DNA of 64,000 nt from Pseudomonadota bacterium (GTDB taxonomy: Bacteria > Bdellovibrionota_B > Oligoflexia > Silvanigrellales > Silvanigrellaceae), in the NCBI GenBank assembly GCA_009926615.1, contig RFOM01000013.1, positions 1 through 64,000 on the forward strand, in the 5' to 3' direction. Under the pieces are notes generated by a model that saw only the letters and a program-made list of their open reading frames with translations, was not told where the DNA came from and made no database searches. Of this stretch, positions 1-8,987 are shown piece after piece. Each line of letters begins with the position of its first letter. The stretch's first letter is position 1. The position numbers and the translations under genes were made by a program.

Positions 1-2571
1 TTTATTTGCAACAGGGGTAACTGTAACTGAGCAGTTTTTTGTTGTTCCGGAGGTAGTGCCTTCGGTAATTGTAATTCCTGATGCATTTATGATTGCTGGC
101 AAACTTGAAGATGGAGTTATATCTGAGCAGCTGCGGACGCCGTCTGCATCGGTAACTGTGAAAGGTATGACGGGTGTTGCCGGCGTTCCTCCGGCTGTCG
201 CGTCTTCACTGATGATCTGATTCCCGATATCAGAAATCACCGGAGCATTGTTTACAATATTCACCGTAATCGTCTTGTTGGGCGAGCAGTTTTGCGGCGA
301 AGCATTGTCACAAACTTTATAAGTAAAACTTGTCGTCTGGTCGGGTTGAGTGTTCGGTTGTCCCATGGGCGTGGTATAAGTTATCGTTCCGTTTCCTGCT
401 GCAGGAACAGCAGATGCACTGCTGACTGTTCCGATAGCCGGTGCACTGACAATGACATAGCTCAGAGTTTGCGGAGTTGCGAAGAGGCTTGCGTCGGGAT
501 CTGTCGCTGCGTTGAGTTGAAGGGTATGTGCGCCCGAATTTTTGTTGACTGAAAACGTCACCGGAGTTGCGGGAGTTGACCACTGCGGTTCTTTGTCGAT
601 GACGTTGACGTTAAAGGTACTCAACACAGGCGGATTGACCTGATCATCAAGTTTCAGCGTCATTGTCGTCGTGCCCAGACCGGCAATACCCGCGGCGGGA
701 CTCAGCTTCAGCCTGCAATACGGGAACACTCCGCTCACTTCGATGTTTGCCGTCGTCTGCGGAAACTTGGCCGTGTCACCCGATAGAACCATGACGTGCG
801 GAACGGCGCACGTTGAGTCAATAACGTTGTCCTCATTTATGACCAGTTGAATATCGTTCAATGTTGAATCGCGGCTGATTCGCAGGCCTCCGGCAACGGT
901 GTTCCAAGCCGGAGCAATCATGCTTTCGAGGCGGGGTGACTGATTGCCGTCGGTGATACTCAGATTTATAACTTTGTCGGGTGAACAAACGTTGTCGATG
1001 TTGCACGTCGCAAATGAAAAATGATCTGAGCCGACGAATGCCGGAACAGGACGATATTCAAAATTGCCGATTGCCGTTTGTGTTACAACCCCGTGTTGCG
1101 GCTGAGCGGTCAGCTGAAAGAACGCATTCGGGCCTGGAACGGAGTCTCTGGCTGCAACATTATAAATGAAAAGTTCACCCTTTTTACTCGTAAAAGTTTC
1201 CGGCAGCGGCGGATCACCCGATGTGAAAGTCGGTGCAGATGAACGCACGGTCACAAGCTCGGTGTTGAGTTCATTCACCTTGTTTCCACTCACGAATATT
1301 CGAACGGAGCACAGGACCTGCGTACTTTGGGCAAAAGTTGATCCCGCAGAATTTTGGGAGGTTGCAGATGGTGTGGTCCAGTCTGCGAGCGGATTTCCAC
1401 CGATTATCCAACGGAATGAGAACGTCACGTTTGCCGTTGAAGTGCCTTTTAATTTACACGCCGGTTCGGCTGTAGGTTTCAGGTATCGGACAGTAAACTG
1501 GGGTAGCGCAAAGAAACCCTCTCCGGTTGTCCGGTCAATTGAGTCAACAAGCGCGTTAAGCAACACCTGAGCATCCGATAACTGAGCGGTAGCGTTTAAT
1601 TCCGCGAGATATGCCGGACGCAAACTTTCTTTAAGGACAAGTCCTTTTTTTATAGCTTCGGTGAGTGCGGTTTTTACGGGGGATGAAAGCGTTGTTTCGG
1701 TATAAGTCGATGTCATTTTTATGAAGGAATCCAACGCTGCTGACGGCAATGAATTCTGAATTCTTGCGAAGACTCCCAGATTTGTATCTGTCGCCGAAAG
1801 GGGATCCATTCCTTTGTAGATTTTGCTTTGTATGGCGGGATCAAGCGCACGGTCGAGCAGAACGTTCAAATCCTGAACAGACGAAGATGGAGCGAATTTG
1901 AAAAGAAGCTTCAGGAAATCCGGACGCGGAGCCGAATCCGCGGGAAGTTTGCTCCAAAGGTCGGAAGCGACCAGCACGCCGTCGCTTTTGAACCCCGCTA
2001 ATTCCGATTCGGCCAGTGCGACTGAATTTTGGTCCGAGGAAATGTCTTCAATAAATTTTTTAGTTTGAGAGAGAAACTTCGATTTGTTTTCCTGTTTGGC
2101 ATCAAAGAGCGCATCTGCAATAATCCTGACAGGTGCATCAAGAGTGCGTGCGACAGTCACGAGTGATTTCAGATCCGCCTCAATTCCTGCCCTGCCGGAA
2201 GAAGCAAATATTCCCGACACAGCCTTGAGAACGGACGTCAGCGTTGCTTTTTTATCTGCCTTGGAAGGTGTTCGTCCGATAATAAGGTCGAGCAATTCAT
2301 TGAGAGCGCTGCGTTCGTCTTCAGTCATTGAAGCTGTGAGAGTTCTGTATTGCGCGGCAGCCTCTCCGGCGCCGTCAACGGTTGAAATCCTTTCCTGCAT
2401 TTCCGTGCGCTCATAGTTTTCAACTGACACTTTCGCATTGGAACTGCAGCCCGCAGAAAAGAAAATTTGAATACAAAGAAGCAGTGCCAGTAACACTCTC
2501 GTGATCCGGCAAGCGTCGTTGTTGTGCTCCAAATAATTTTTCGAAAACTCGCCGAGCGAGTCCAAACGCAT
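1..2571 (-). CDS. large Ig-like-repeat lipoprotein, 3' end beyond window
   Basis: The minus frame is open from ATG 2571 to the left edge, giving 857 codons with no stop, so the C-terminus is missing. A strong GGGGG ribosome site lies just upstream. After a long N-region and a hydrophobic stretch comes a lipobox, FSAGC, with Cys42, so the mature protein should be lipid-anchored. Residues about 50-350 look helical and match nothing I recognise. From about 450 onward there are several beta-sandwich repeats of the cadherin/Ig-like type. One carries the typical pattern GNFEYRPVPAFVGSDHFSF, and at least two later units (around 650-730 and 760-857) continue the array. Such proteins usually act in adhesion or surface display; that role is inferred. 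Confidence in the gene is high, in the exact domain family moderate. Confidence 0.85.
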   Translation of the reverse strand, partial: MRLDSLGEFSKNYLEHNNDACRITRVLLALLLCIQIFFSAGCSSNAKVSVENYERTEMQERISTVDGAGEAAAQYRTLTASMTEDERSALNELLDLIIGRTPSKADKKATLTSVLKAVSGIFASSGRAGIEADLKSLVTVARTLDAPVRIIADALFDAKQENKSKFLSQTKKFIEDISSDQNSVALAESELAGFKSDGVLVASDLWSKLPADSAPRPDFLKLLFKFAPSSSVQDLNVLLDRALDPAIQSKIYKGMDPLSATDTNLGVFARIQNSLPSAALDSFIKMTSTYTETTLSSPVKTALTEAIKKGLVLKESLRPAYLAELNATAQLSDAQVLLNALVDSIDRTTGEGFFALPQFTVRYLKPTAEPACKLKGTSTANVTFSFRWIIGGNPLADWTTPSATSQNSAGSTFAQSTQVLCSVRIFVSGNKVNELNTELVTVRSSAPTFTSGDPPLPETFTSKKGELFIYNVAARDSVPGPNAFFQLTAQPQHGVVTQTAIGNFEYRPVPAFVGSDHFSFATCNIDNVCSPDKVINLSITDGNQSPRLESMIAPAWNTVAGGLRISRDSTLNDIQLVINEDNVIDSTCAVPHVMVLSGDTAKFPQTTANIEVSGVFPYCRLKLSPAAGIAGLGTTTMTLKLDDQVNPPVLSTFNVNVIDKEPQWSTPATPVTFSVNKNSGAHTLQLNAATDPDASLFATPQTLSYVIVSAPAIGTVSSASAVPAAGNGTITYTTPMGQPNTQPDQTTSFTYKVCDNASPQNCSPNKTITVNIVNNAPVISDIGNQIISEDATAGGTPATPVIPFTVTDADGVRSCSDITPSSSLPAIINASGITITEGTTSGTTKNCSVTVTPVANK

Positions 2572-2687
2572 CGTATCCCCCTTCAGGGATATGTTCGGAT
2601 CTTCAGGCCTATAGTTTAGTTGCCGCAATCATTGCCAAAATGGCGGGCGGCTTTAGTTTTTTCAGAAGGACCCCGAAGACAGCAATT

Positions 2688-4043
2688 TCATTGCCTTACG
2701 AAGTCGTCCTGCTCTTTGAGCTGCCTTAGGAATTTCTCTTCTTTTTCGCGGTTCTTTTCAAAAACCTCTTTGGAATTCTTGAGGTTACTGCGCAGTTTGT
2801 CCGCCGGACCCTGAGTCGGAGTCAAAATTGGCTTGGGTGAGTTCGTTTTGACGGGAGAAGTTTTGAGTCCTCCGGCCTTAGGCAGGGGGGTGGGTTGTTG
2901 TGATTGGACAGGTGATGAGGCCTTTGCAGTCGGATTTGGCTTGGGGAGCAGCTTCGGTGTCAATGACTTTGTCGGTGCCGCCGCCGGCGTGGCTGCCGCT
3001 GGTGTTGGTGTTGCCGTCGGTGTCGGTGCCGCCGCCGGCGTGGCTGCCGGCGTTGGTGCTGCCGTCGGCGTTGGTGTTGCCGCTGGTTTTGGTGTTGCCG
3101 TCGGTGTTGGTGCCGGAGTTGCTGTGGTTGTTGTCTCGGGGGGTGGCTCAGCGGGAGCTTTATTTTGTCCTTCGCTCATATCCGGAATAGATTCCGGAGT
3201 GGGCGGCTGTGCAGGTTGCGGTTCGGAAGACGGCGCATTCAGCTTCTGCTTGGGATGATGATAGGGAGCAATGAGTTGGTCATTTTCTATTGTCCATCCA
3301 CCAAGCGGAGGACATTTTTTAAGCGGAATTTTTAATTTCGTTCGGGGTGGAATCTCTTTGCCGCGAAATTCTCGCAAAGTCGGATTTATTGCCCACGTTT
3401 TTTCAATCCAGCCGCGTTTTCCGTAAACAGGCTCACTGCCCAAAAACCACAAGACTTCGGATAAAGTGTCGCCCTCCCGAAATTCATAGGTTGCAGAGGA
3501 CGGGCATCGAATCTTTTCATGTCTTTCGGATTTCCTGCTTTGTACGGGAGTCTGAGGCTGAGGTGGCACTGATGTCGGTGCAGGAGCAGGCGCTGACGTC
3601 GGTTCGGGAGAAGGCACTGATGTCGGTTCGGGAGAAGGCTGAGGAGTCGGGACGTCCTTCGCCGGAGACGGCGTGGTCAGTGAATTTGCATGATGATACG
3701 GAGCAATGAGCATGCCCTTCTCAATGATCCATCCTCCCTGCAAAGGACACTTTTTAATTGGAATGATCATCTTTGTTCGAGGGGGGATATTTTTGCCTTT
3801 GTATCGGCGGAGTTCAGGATTGAGGGCCCATGTCTTTTCAATCCACCCGCGTTTTCCGTAAACAGGCTCGCTGCCCAAGAACCATAATACCTCGGACAGT
3901 GTATCACCTTCTCTAAATTCGTAAGTCGCAGATGACGGGCAGCCGGATGCAGTTGCTTTTCCCCCGAGGAGCACATTTGTCAGGGAGAAAGTCAAAAACA
4001 TGAAAAAACAACAAAGACGTTGACGGTTTATCTTGTGTCGCAT
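2688..4043 (-). CDS. secreted protein with two LysM-like repeats and Pro/Ala/Thr linker
   Basis: I start the gene at ATG 4043 because a signal peptide (MRHKINRQRLCC, then a hydrophobic run ending KATAS) follows at once; an upstream start at 4118 is open but would run into the divergent gene. The mature protein has two nearly identical units of about 84 residues (about 35-118 and 180-263). Each opens with CPSSATYEFREGDTLSEVLW and ends near IPxxKKCP. The pattern (YEFREGDTL, a later NP, then IPPRTK..IP) resembles LysM, a peptidoglycan-binding fold, but with a long insertion and a flanking Cys pair that could form a disulfide. A Pro/Thr/Ala-rich linker and a charged helical tail ending at about residue 451 complete it. 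Peptidoglycan binding is inferred. No strong ribosome site is seen at the chosen start. Confidence 0.8.
   Translation of the reverse strand: MRHKINRQRLCCFFMFLTFSLTNVLLGGKATASGCPSSATYEFREGDTLSEVLWFLGSEPVYGKRGWIEKTWALNPELRRYKGKNIPPRTKMIIPIKKCPLQGGWIIEKGMLIAPYHHANSLTTPSPAKDVPTPQPSPEPTSVPSPEPTSAPAPAPTSVPPQPQTPVQSRKSERHEKIRCPSSATYEFREGDTLSEVLWFLGSEPVYGKRGWIEKTWAINPTLREFRGKEIPPRTKLKIPLKKCPPLGGWTIENDQLIAPYHHPKQKLNAPSSEPQPAQPPTPESIPDMSEGQNKAPAEPPPETTTTATPAPTPTATPKPAATPTPTAAPTPAATPAAAPTPTATPTPAAATPAAAPTKSLTPKLLPKPNPTAKASSPVQSQQPTPLPKAGGLKTSPVKTNSPKPILTPTQGPADKLRSNLKNSKEVFEKNREKEEKFLRQLKEQDDFVRQ
2960..3130 (-). repeat. imperfect tandem repeats coding a Pro/Thr/Ala linker
   Basis: The sequence repeats units such as gccgccgccggcgtggctgcc and gtcggtgttggtgcc, coding alternating TPT, AAP and ATP on the minus strand. 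It lies in the linker of the LysM-like protein and resembles cell-wall-spanning linkers. It stays in frame and has no CRISPR-like spacing. Confidence 0.7.
3255..3506 (-). repeat. LysM-like repeat unit 2
   Basis: This is the second copy of the duplicated unit, separated from the first by a Pro-rich spacer of about 60 residues. Most differences lie in the NP..LR segment (INPTLREFRG against LNPELRRYKG) and after the second Cys. Confidence 0.8.
3690..3941 (-). repeat. LysM-like repeat unit 1
   Basis: This is the first of two duplicated units within the LysM-like secreted protein, beginning at CPSSATYEF and ending at APYHH. It is highly similar to the unit at 3255-3506 at both protein and DNA level, for example the stretch coding VYGKRGWIEKTW. 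It appears to be an intragenic duplication. Confidence 0.8.
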
Positions 4044-4067
4044 GGTGCGCCCAATTAAAATTTCATC

Positions 4068-5783
4068 ATGCACAGCTTTTTCATCAAAGCCTTCGGAAAG
4101 TTTAGCACAATTCTGCACAGGCCAAATAGTTTTGGGCCTGAGAGCAGTTTTTCCCGCTTCATTTCTTTTTTGCCGGCAAAGTTTTATTTTATGATTGCCG
4201 GAATGTCGGCTCTTGTGTGTCCCCCTGAAGTGCGCGCACAGCAGACGGGCGGAGGATTGCTTACTTTCGGGTCCGTTCGGTTAACCGTTGAAGTCGATCC
4301 GGAGATCTTTCTTTCACCCGACGGTGTGCAGCAAAACAACCAGCTTGATACAGTTTGCAAAGTGTGGCGGGAAGCTTGGCTCAGAGAGCAGGGGCCGTGG
4401 GGATTTGGAATTGCATCTGACGTGAACTGTCGTCTGAAGCCGCCCGACGCGGCCGAATCTTTCCGGCAACTCAAAACATATGACCATTGGTTGCTGACGA
4501 TTCAAAAAATTAAGGAAGACAATCATTCCGCTTTGGAAGTTAAAATCTGCAGAAACCGCCAGCCGGCTTCGGGGTCGTCGGATGCAAGCAGCAGCAGCGA
4601 GAATTTCCTGCGATGCGAAGCAAAAAAAACAATACCGTGGTCTCCATTCGCAATTCGCTTTGCAAGACATAGAACTTTCGTTCGGTTGTGGACAACATCG
4701 TTAATTGATCAATTGCCTTTTTTGTCCGTCGTCGGAAGAAATTTGATTCACTACGACAAGCTGGGGATTCGCGGTCTCAACGAATCCGGTACACCGGAAG
4801 TGAGCTTCCCGCCGCCTCCGAAAAACGTTTATTTTTCGGACATTTCTTTTGATTCCCGCTCAAATAAATTTGTAGTCAAAAATCTGGAAACCAAAGAGGC
4901 CATCTCCCGTGTATCCGAGGGCAGCGGAGTGGTCTGGATTCTGAGCAGCGACGGCCGCGGTGCGCGTTCTGAAGAAATCAACCGGCTGCTCAAGGAAGCA
5001 TTCATCGCTTTAACGGCCCAGTTTCAGCTCGACGTTATGCTTGTCGAAAGCAGCAGAATCAAATCCGATGTCACTAAGCTCAAGGTTGTGTCTTCAATTA
5101 AATCGTATGCACAAATGCATGCGGATTATGGATTGCCTTTTTTGTCCATGCAGTCCGCTGCCGGAGGAGTGCTGAGTCTGGGAGTCAGGACAGGAAGCGG
5201 AATCGGAGCACGGCTTGCGTCGAATTATTCAAAATCTAAATATGCGCTCGGAACAGATTTTGCAGAAAAGGACACTGCAAAACAGAGTGTGACCTCAAAA
5301 GTCAATCTAGCCGAATATGGTTTTTCATTTCATCCGCAGGTCAGCCGAAAATTTGCAGGGCAGGCTTCGATGTTGTTCGAAGCCGATTTTCTTCTAACGT
5401 CCAGTAACGGTGACTTCACGACAGAGGTGATTCCTCCTCAGCCAAAGCTGGCTTTAAGTTCGAGGGAGTTTTCCATTGGTGCCGGCCTAGGGGTGAATGT
5501 GCCTGTCGGGACATCATGGGAATTGTCCTCCAATGCGAGTTTTGACCTTGGATGGACATCTAAATCGACTTCGGCACAGGCGGGGGCGGAAGTGGCATGG
5601 ATTCCGCGCTCACCTCCGTCCGCAGGTGCCGGTCTTAATTCTGTTCCCTTAAGGTTGGGCACGGGTGTGAAATTTTCTTCCTTGGGACGCAGGTTTGTAA
5701 ATTCCGACACGGCGCGGCTGGTTGAGACAACCGTTACGCTCAACGGAATCCGGCTTGGTTTGTTTGCGGAAAAGACTTTCTGA
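4068..5783 (+). CDS. exported protein with predicted C-terminal outer-membrane barrel
   Basis: I recognise no family. A signal peptide ends at VRAQ (about residue 59 from ATG 4068). Because that leaves a long N-region, a TTG at 4170 giving a compact 23-residue signal peptide is a good alternative; neither start has a clear ribosome site. Residues 60-330 look soluble and mixed alpha/beta. From about 370 to the end the sequence alternates polar and hydrophobic residues with many Gly and Ser, and it finishes in aromatic Phe (GLFAEKTF), the usual signature of a barrel inserted by the BAM complex. It is divergent from the LysM-like gene with only about 25 bases between the ATG codons. The barrel prediction is inference. 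Confidence 0.7.
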   Translation: MHSFFIKAFGKFSTILHRPNSFGPESSFSRFISFLPAKFYFMIAGMSALVCPPEVRAQQTGGGLLTFGSVRLTVEVDPEIFLSPDGVQQNNQLDTVCKVWREAWLREQGPWGFGIASDVNCRLKPPDAAESFRQLKTYDHWLLTIQKIKEDNHSALEVKICRNRQPASGSSDASSSSENFLRCEAKKTIPWSPFAIRFARHRTFVRLWTTSLIDQLPFLSVVGRNLIHYDKLGIRGLNESGTPEVSFPPPPKNVYFSDISFDSRSNKFVVKNLETKEAISRVSEGSGVVWILSSDGRGARSEEINRLLKEAFIALTAQFQLDVMLVESSRIKSDVTKLKVVSSIKSYAQMHADYGLPFLSMQSAAGGVLSLGVRTGSGIGARLASNYSKSKYALGTDFAEKDTAKQSVTSKVNLAEYGFSFHPQVSRKFAGQASMLFEADFLLTSSNGDFTTEVIPPQPKLALSSREFSIGAGLGVNVPVGTSWELSSNASFDLGWTSKSTSAQAGAEVAWIPRSPPSAGAGLNSVPLRLGTGVKFSSLGRRFVNSDTARLVETTVTLNGIRLGLFAEKTF

Positions 5784-5982
5784 GAGTTTTTGTTTTCATG
5801 CGGTTTCGAAAAGGAAAATTTTCGATGTTTGGTTTTTTTGAAAGAAAGCGGAATCCCGCAGTCCGGCCGAAAGTTTCGGGGGGGCTGCAAAAAAGTCTCA
5901 AGTTTACGATCGGGCATTCCGAACACCCTTCAAATGAACCCGCCCTTCGACAGGAATTGAAGGGGTGATGGAGGACACGCGT

Positions 5983-6987
5983 ATGCGAATTCTTTCAACA
6001 ATGTTCGGCGGACTCTTTGTACTGAGTCTATTGAGCTTGCAGGCATGCCAGCCCCGCCGCTTCAACGAAACCGCTGTGCAGTCGGTTGGAGGCTCCGGTT
6101 TTGTTGATGAGCTGTTGACGTACCACCGCGCGGCAATGTCCCCCGATTTGGTGAGCAAGCTCACCGATACCAGTTTCTATGTGTTCAACAGAGGCTGTGC
6201 AGCCGGAATGTCCGCAGACGAAGTGGGCCGCAGACCTCTCGACGGTTCACGCGACCCCAGTTATGCCAGCGATCCGAATCCGTTTCCTCATCCTGATACA
6301 TGCCAAAATTCGTACATTGATCCGGCTCACTATGAATTCAGAGGCGTGGTTCGCCGGAAAACCGGTTCCACGCCGGGATCAGCAACTGCGGGAACTCCCA
6401 ATTCGGAAGGACAGTCTTCTGTTTTGGATGTCTTTCAGATTCCGCCGAACAGTCCGCGTTACCGCAAGCGCTGCTATAACTCACTTCCCAGCGGTCGTGC
6501 CATTTACCGCGTTTATTCCAAACAGGGATCGGCTTTCAGCGGAACTCCGTATTATGAGGTACGGTCGCACGATGTGACTGTCGGTGTGATTGTAGACATT
6601 CAGCGTGTTGTGAGTGAGGGGCTCGATCGCAGTCCTTCAGATCAACTCGATCTTGAGAGCGGATTTTATCCGCGTGTTCACATCATGCCCGGATTGTGCG
6701 GTGTAGGTTCTATGTCTGGCGGAGGAAAGGCAGGCAAGGTGCCGGGAGGACTTCCGGGGACACTTCCAAATCCTGCGAGTCAGAATCCTGCGTCACAAAA
6801 CCCGACGAGTCAGAATCCGACAAGCCAAAATCCGACAGGTCAAAATCCTGCATCGCAGCAGCCTGCGGGCGGATTGCCGGTTCCGGTTCCGTCGAATCCG
6901 ACGGTTCAGAATCCTGCGTCGCAGAATCCGGCACAGCAGGGTCCGGTGCTTCAGCCGCGTCCTTCCAACGGAAGCTCTCAGCAGTAA
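5983..6987 (+). CDS. lipoprotein with NPxSQ pentapeptide repeats
   Basis: ATG 5983 is preceded by GGAGG at 8 bases, so I prefer it to the in-frame GTG 5965 and ATG 5968. The N-terminus is a lipoprotein signal with lipobox SLQAC (Cys22). Residues about 30-245 have no match I recognise; several Cys could form disulfides. The C-terminus is a low-complexity tail of repeated NPASQ, NPTSQ and NPTGQ units, an extended Asn/Pro/Gln region that would suit a spacer or surface-exposed stalk. The gene ends just before a bidirectional terminator shared with htpG. Function unknown. Confidence 0.8.
   Translation: MRILSTMFGGLFVLSLLSLQACQPRRFNETAVQSVGGSGFVDELLTYHRAAMSPDLVSKLTDTSFYVFNRGCAAGMSADEVGRRPLDGSRDPSYASDPNPFPHPDTCQNSYIDPAHYEFRGVVRRKTGSTPGSATAGTPNSEGQSSVLDVFQIPPNSPRYRKRCYNSLPSGRAIYRVYSKQGSAFSGTPYYEVRSHDVTVGVIVDIQRVVSEGLDRSPSDQLDLESGFYPRVHIMPGLCGVGSMSGGGKAGKVPGGLPGTLPNPASQNPASQNPTSQNPTSQNPTGQNPASQQPAGGLPVPVPSNPTVQNPASQNPAQQGPVLQPRPSNGSSQQ
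6769..6940 (+). repeat. 15-base tandem repeats coding NP[AT]SQ
   Basis: Imperfect 15-base units (aatcctgcgagtcag and close variants) run from about 6769 to 6861 and again at about 6895-6940, inside the lipoprotein gene. Third-position differences between units show they are not recent exact copies. Confidence 0.75.
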
Positions 6988-7010
6988 ATCATGACTTACG
7001 AGTGATATTA

Positions 7011-7040
7011 AAAAAGGTCTGACAGAACGTCAGACCTTTT
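7011..7040. terminator. bidirectional intrinsic terminator
   Basis: A perfect 8-base stem (ggtctgac / gtcagacc, loop agaac) is flanked by an A run on the left and a T run on the right, so it can end transcription from both sides. It serves the lipoprotein gene on the plus strand and htpG on the minus strand. The htpG stop codon lies inside the stem. Confidence 0.85.
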
Positions 7041-8898
7041 GCATTTCGAGCATCTTGGTGAGTTTTTTCGCAAACACACCGGGATTTCTCACCGGTGATC
7101 CCTCTGCCAGAAGCGCAGTGTCGTAAAGAACTTCGACCCACTCTTCCAGTGCAGTGTCTGCGCTGTTGTTCTGTGCTTTTTTCACTAGCGAGAGGATGAT
7201 CGGATGCGACGGATTCACTTCGAGAATGCGCTTGTTGCCCGCGAATTCTTTGTTTGTGGCCTTCATCAGCCGTTCCATGTGAGCACTCAGTCCATGCTCG
7301 TCGGCAACAAGGCAGCAGGGGCTGTCGACCAAGCGGTTTGAGATTTTCACATCTTTAAGAGCGTCCGAACATTTTCTTCTGAAGACTTCAAGCAGCGGCG
7401 CAAGCTGTTCCGGAGAGGCCTGCTCTTCGTTTTCGGATTTGCGCGGTTCGGTTCCAACGCCGTCCAAGTCCAATTGACCCTTCGCAACCGACTTGAGTGC
7501 CGCTTCGCCGAACTTGGGATAGTCCATCACGAACCATTCATCGATCGGATCTGTCAGGAACAGAACTTCGATGCCTCTGGAGGTCAAAGATTCCAGATGC
7601 GGACTTGCCGACACAGCCTCAAAAGAAGGCCCGCTGAGGAAGTAAATTTCCTTTTGAGCGTCGGCTTTGCGCTCCCAATATTCTTTCAGGGAAACCCAAC
7701 CGTCAGGACCTGTTTTGGTCGAGCGGAAACGCGCGAGCTCTGCAAGAGCCTCATGATTGTCATGGTCAAAATGAAAGCCTTCTTTCAGCACGGCACCGAA
7801 TTGCGCGTAGAAGCTGTTGTATTTTTCGGTTTCATTTTTCGCCAGATTCTGCAGAGACGACAATATCTTTTTGACAATCTGCTTGCGGATGGCGGGGAGC
7901 TTGTTGTTCTGCTGAAGAATTTCGCGGGAGACATTGAGAGGCAACTCGTCGGTCTCGACAACTCCGCTGACAAACCGCAAATATTCGGGGATCAGTTCTT
8001 TGCATTTGTCGGTGATGCTGACTCGGCGCACATAAAGGTGCAGACCGTGGGAATCTCTTTGATACAGGTCAAAAGGCACCGCCGACGGAACAAAAGCGAC
8101 GGCCTGAAAGGGCATGAGTCCTTCCGCGTGGATATGCTCCCACATTAGCGGCTCCTGCCAGTCGTTGCTCAGTTGTTTGTATAGTTCTTTGTAGTCTTCG
8201 GGAGTGTTGTCTTTTTTCTGGCGGGCCCAGACGGGAGTCGACTTGTTCAGCCGTTCTTCTTTGTCTTCCTTGTCCTTCCACAAAACAGGATAGGTGACAT
8301 AGTCTGAATACTTCCGAACAATGCCCTTCAGTCGCCATTCTTCAAGAAATTCTTTTTCGTCTTCTTTAATCAGCAGTTCAATGCGGGTCCCGCGTTCTTC
8401 GCGCGTCGAGCTGTTCAGCGCGTATGTGCCGTTGCCTTGGCTTTCCCAAAGCCACGCATCGCCGCCGGATGCAGGACGGGTTTCAACCGTAATTTTTTCT
8501 GCCACCATGAAAGCCGAATAGAAACCGACACCGAATTGTCCAATCAGCTGTGCGTCTTTTTTATCCGATTCACTGAGCTTTTCGAGAAACTTTTTGGTGC
8601 CTGAACTGGCAATTGTACCCAGATTTGCGATCAGCTCATCGCGGGTCATGCCGATGCCCGTATCTTCGATGATGAGCTTGCGCTCGTCGGCCTTAACCGA
8701 AAGGCGGATACCTGCCTCAAGTTTTGAAGTCAGAAGGGTCGTTTTGGTGATTTCTTCAAACCGGACTTTGTCCAGAGCGTCGGAGGCGTTTGAAATCAGC
8801 TCGCGCAGAAAGATTTCCTTATTGGAATACAGCGAGTGGATCATCAGGTTGAGAAGTTGCTGGGTTTCAGCCTGAAAGGAATGAATTTCTTGTGACAT
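7030..8898 (-). CDS. htpG: chaperone HtpG (Hsp90)
   Basis: This is a full-length bacterial Hsp90, an ATP-driven cytoplasmic chaperone. The start is ATG 8898 (MSQEIHSFQAETQ) with GGAGG six bases upstream; the open frame extends ten codons further without a better site. The N-terminal ATPase domain shows the GHKL signatures: FLRELISNASDALDK (the Asn that binds Mg-ATP), IEDTGIGM and GQFGVGFYSAFMVA. The middle domain has RRVSITD and FVSGVVETDELPLNVSRE, and the C-terminal dimerisation domain completes about 622 residues, the normal length. It is the last gene of a minus-strand run. Confidence 0.97.
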   Translation of the reverse strand: MSQEIHSFQAETQQLLNLMIHSLYSNKEIFLRELISNASDALDKVRFEEITKTTLLTSKLEAGIRLSVKADERKLIIEDTGIGMTRDELIANLGTIASSGTKKFLEKLSESDKKDAQLIGQFGVGFYSAFMVAEKITVETRPASGGDAWLWESQGNGTYALNSSTREERGTRIELLIKEDEKEFLEEWRLKGIVRKYSDYVTYPVLWKDKEDKEERLNKSTPVWARQKKDNTPEDYKELYKQLSNDWQEPLMWEHIHAEGLMPFQAVAFVPSAVPFDLYQRDSHGLHLYVRRVSITDKCKELIPEYLRFVSGVVETDELPLNVSREILQQNNKLPAIRKQIVKKILSSLQNLAKNETEKYNSFYAQFGAVLKEGFHFDHDNHEALAELARFRSTKTGPDGWVSLKEYWERKADAQKEIYFLSGPSFEAVSASPHLESLTSRGIEVLFLTDPIDEWFVMDYPKFGEAALKSVAKGQLDLDGVGTEPRKSENEEQASPEQLAPLLEVFRRKCSDALKDVKISNRLVDSPCCLVADEHGLSAHMERLMKATNKEFAGNKRILEVNPSHPIILSLVKKAQNNSADTALEEWVEVLYDTALLAEGSPVRNPGVFAKKLTKMLEMQKV

Positions 8899-8950
8899 TT
8901 TAAGCCTCCGGACTTGGGTTTCGCGCATAAGTTAAGGCGTTGCCGACAAT

Positions 8951-8957
8951 CGTCAAG
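8951..8957 (-). promoter_or_regulatory. possible htpG -35 element CTTGACG
   Basis: CTTGACG stands 53 bases upstream of the htpG start on the minus strand. The matching -10 is weak (taactt-like). A similar CTTGACA lies upstream of clpB, the other heat-shock chaperone gene here. This is a low-confidence call from motif reading only. Confidence 0.3.
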
Positions 8958-8987
8958 AGGATTTTCCGCAAAAACTGATTTTTAAAC

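Noticed and set aside
2622-2645. TTGGCA...TTGC on the minus strand, resembling a sigma54 promoter before the Ig-like lipoprotein
   Set aside because: The GG-to-GC distance is 10 bases, not the required 12, so it does not fit a sigma54 -24/-12 element.
2960-3130. Short repeats that might be a CRISPR array
   Set aside because: The units are imperfect, adjacent and in frame with a Pro/Ala/Thr linker; there are no unique spacers of constant length.
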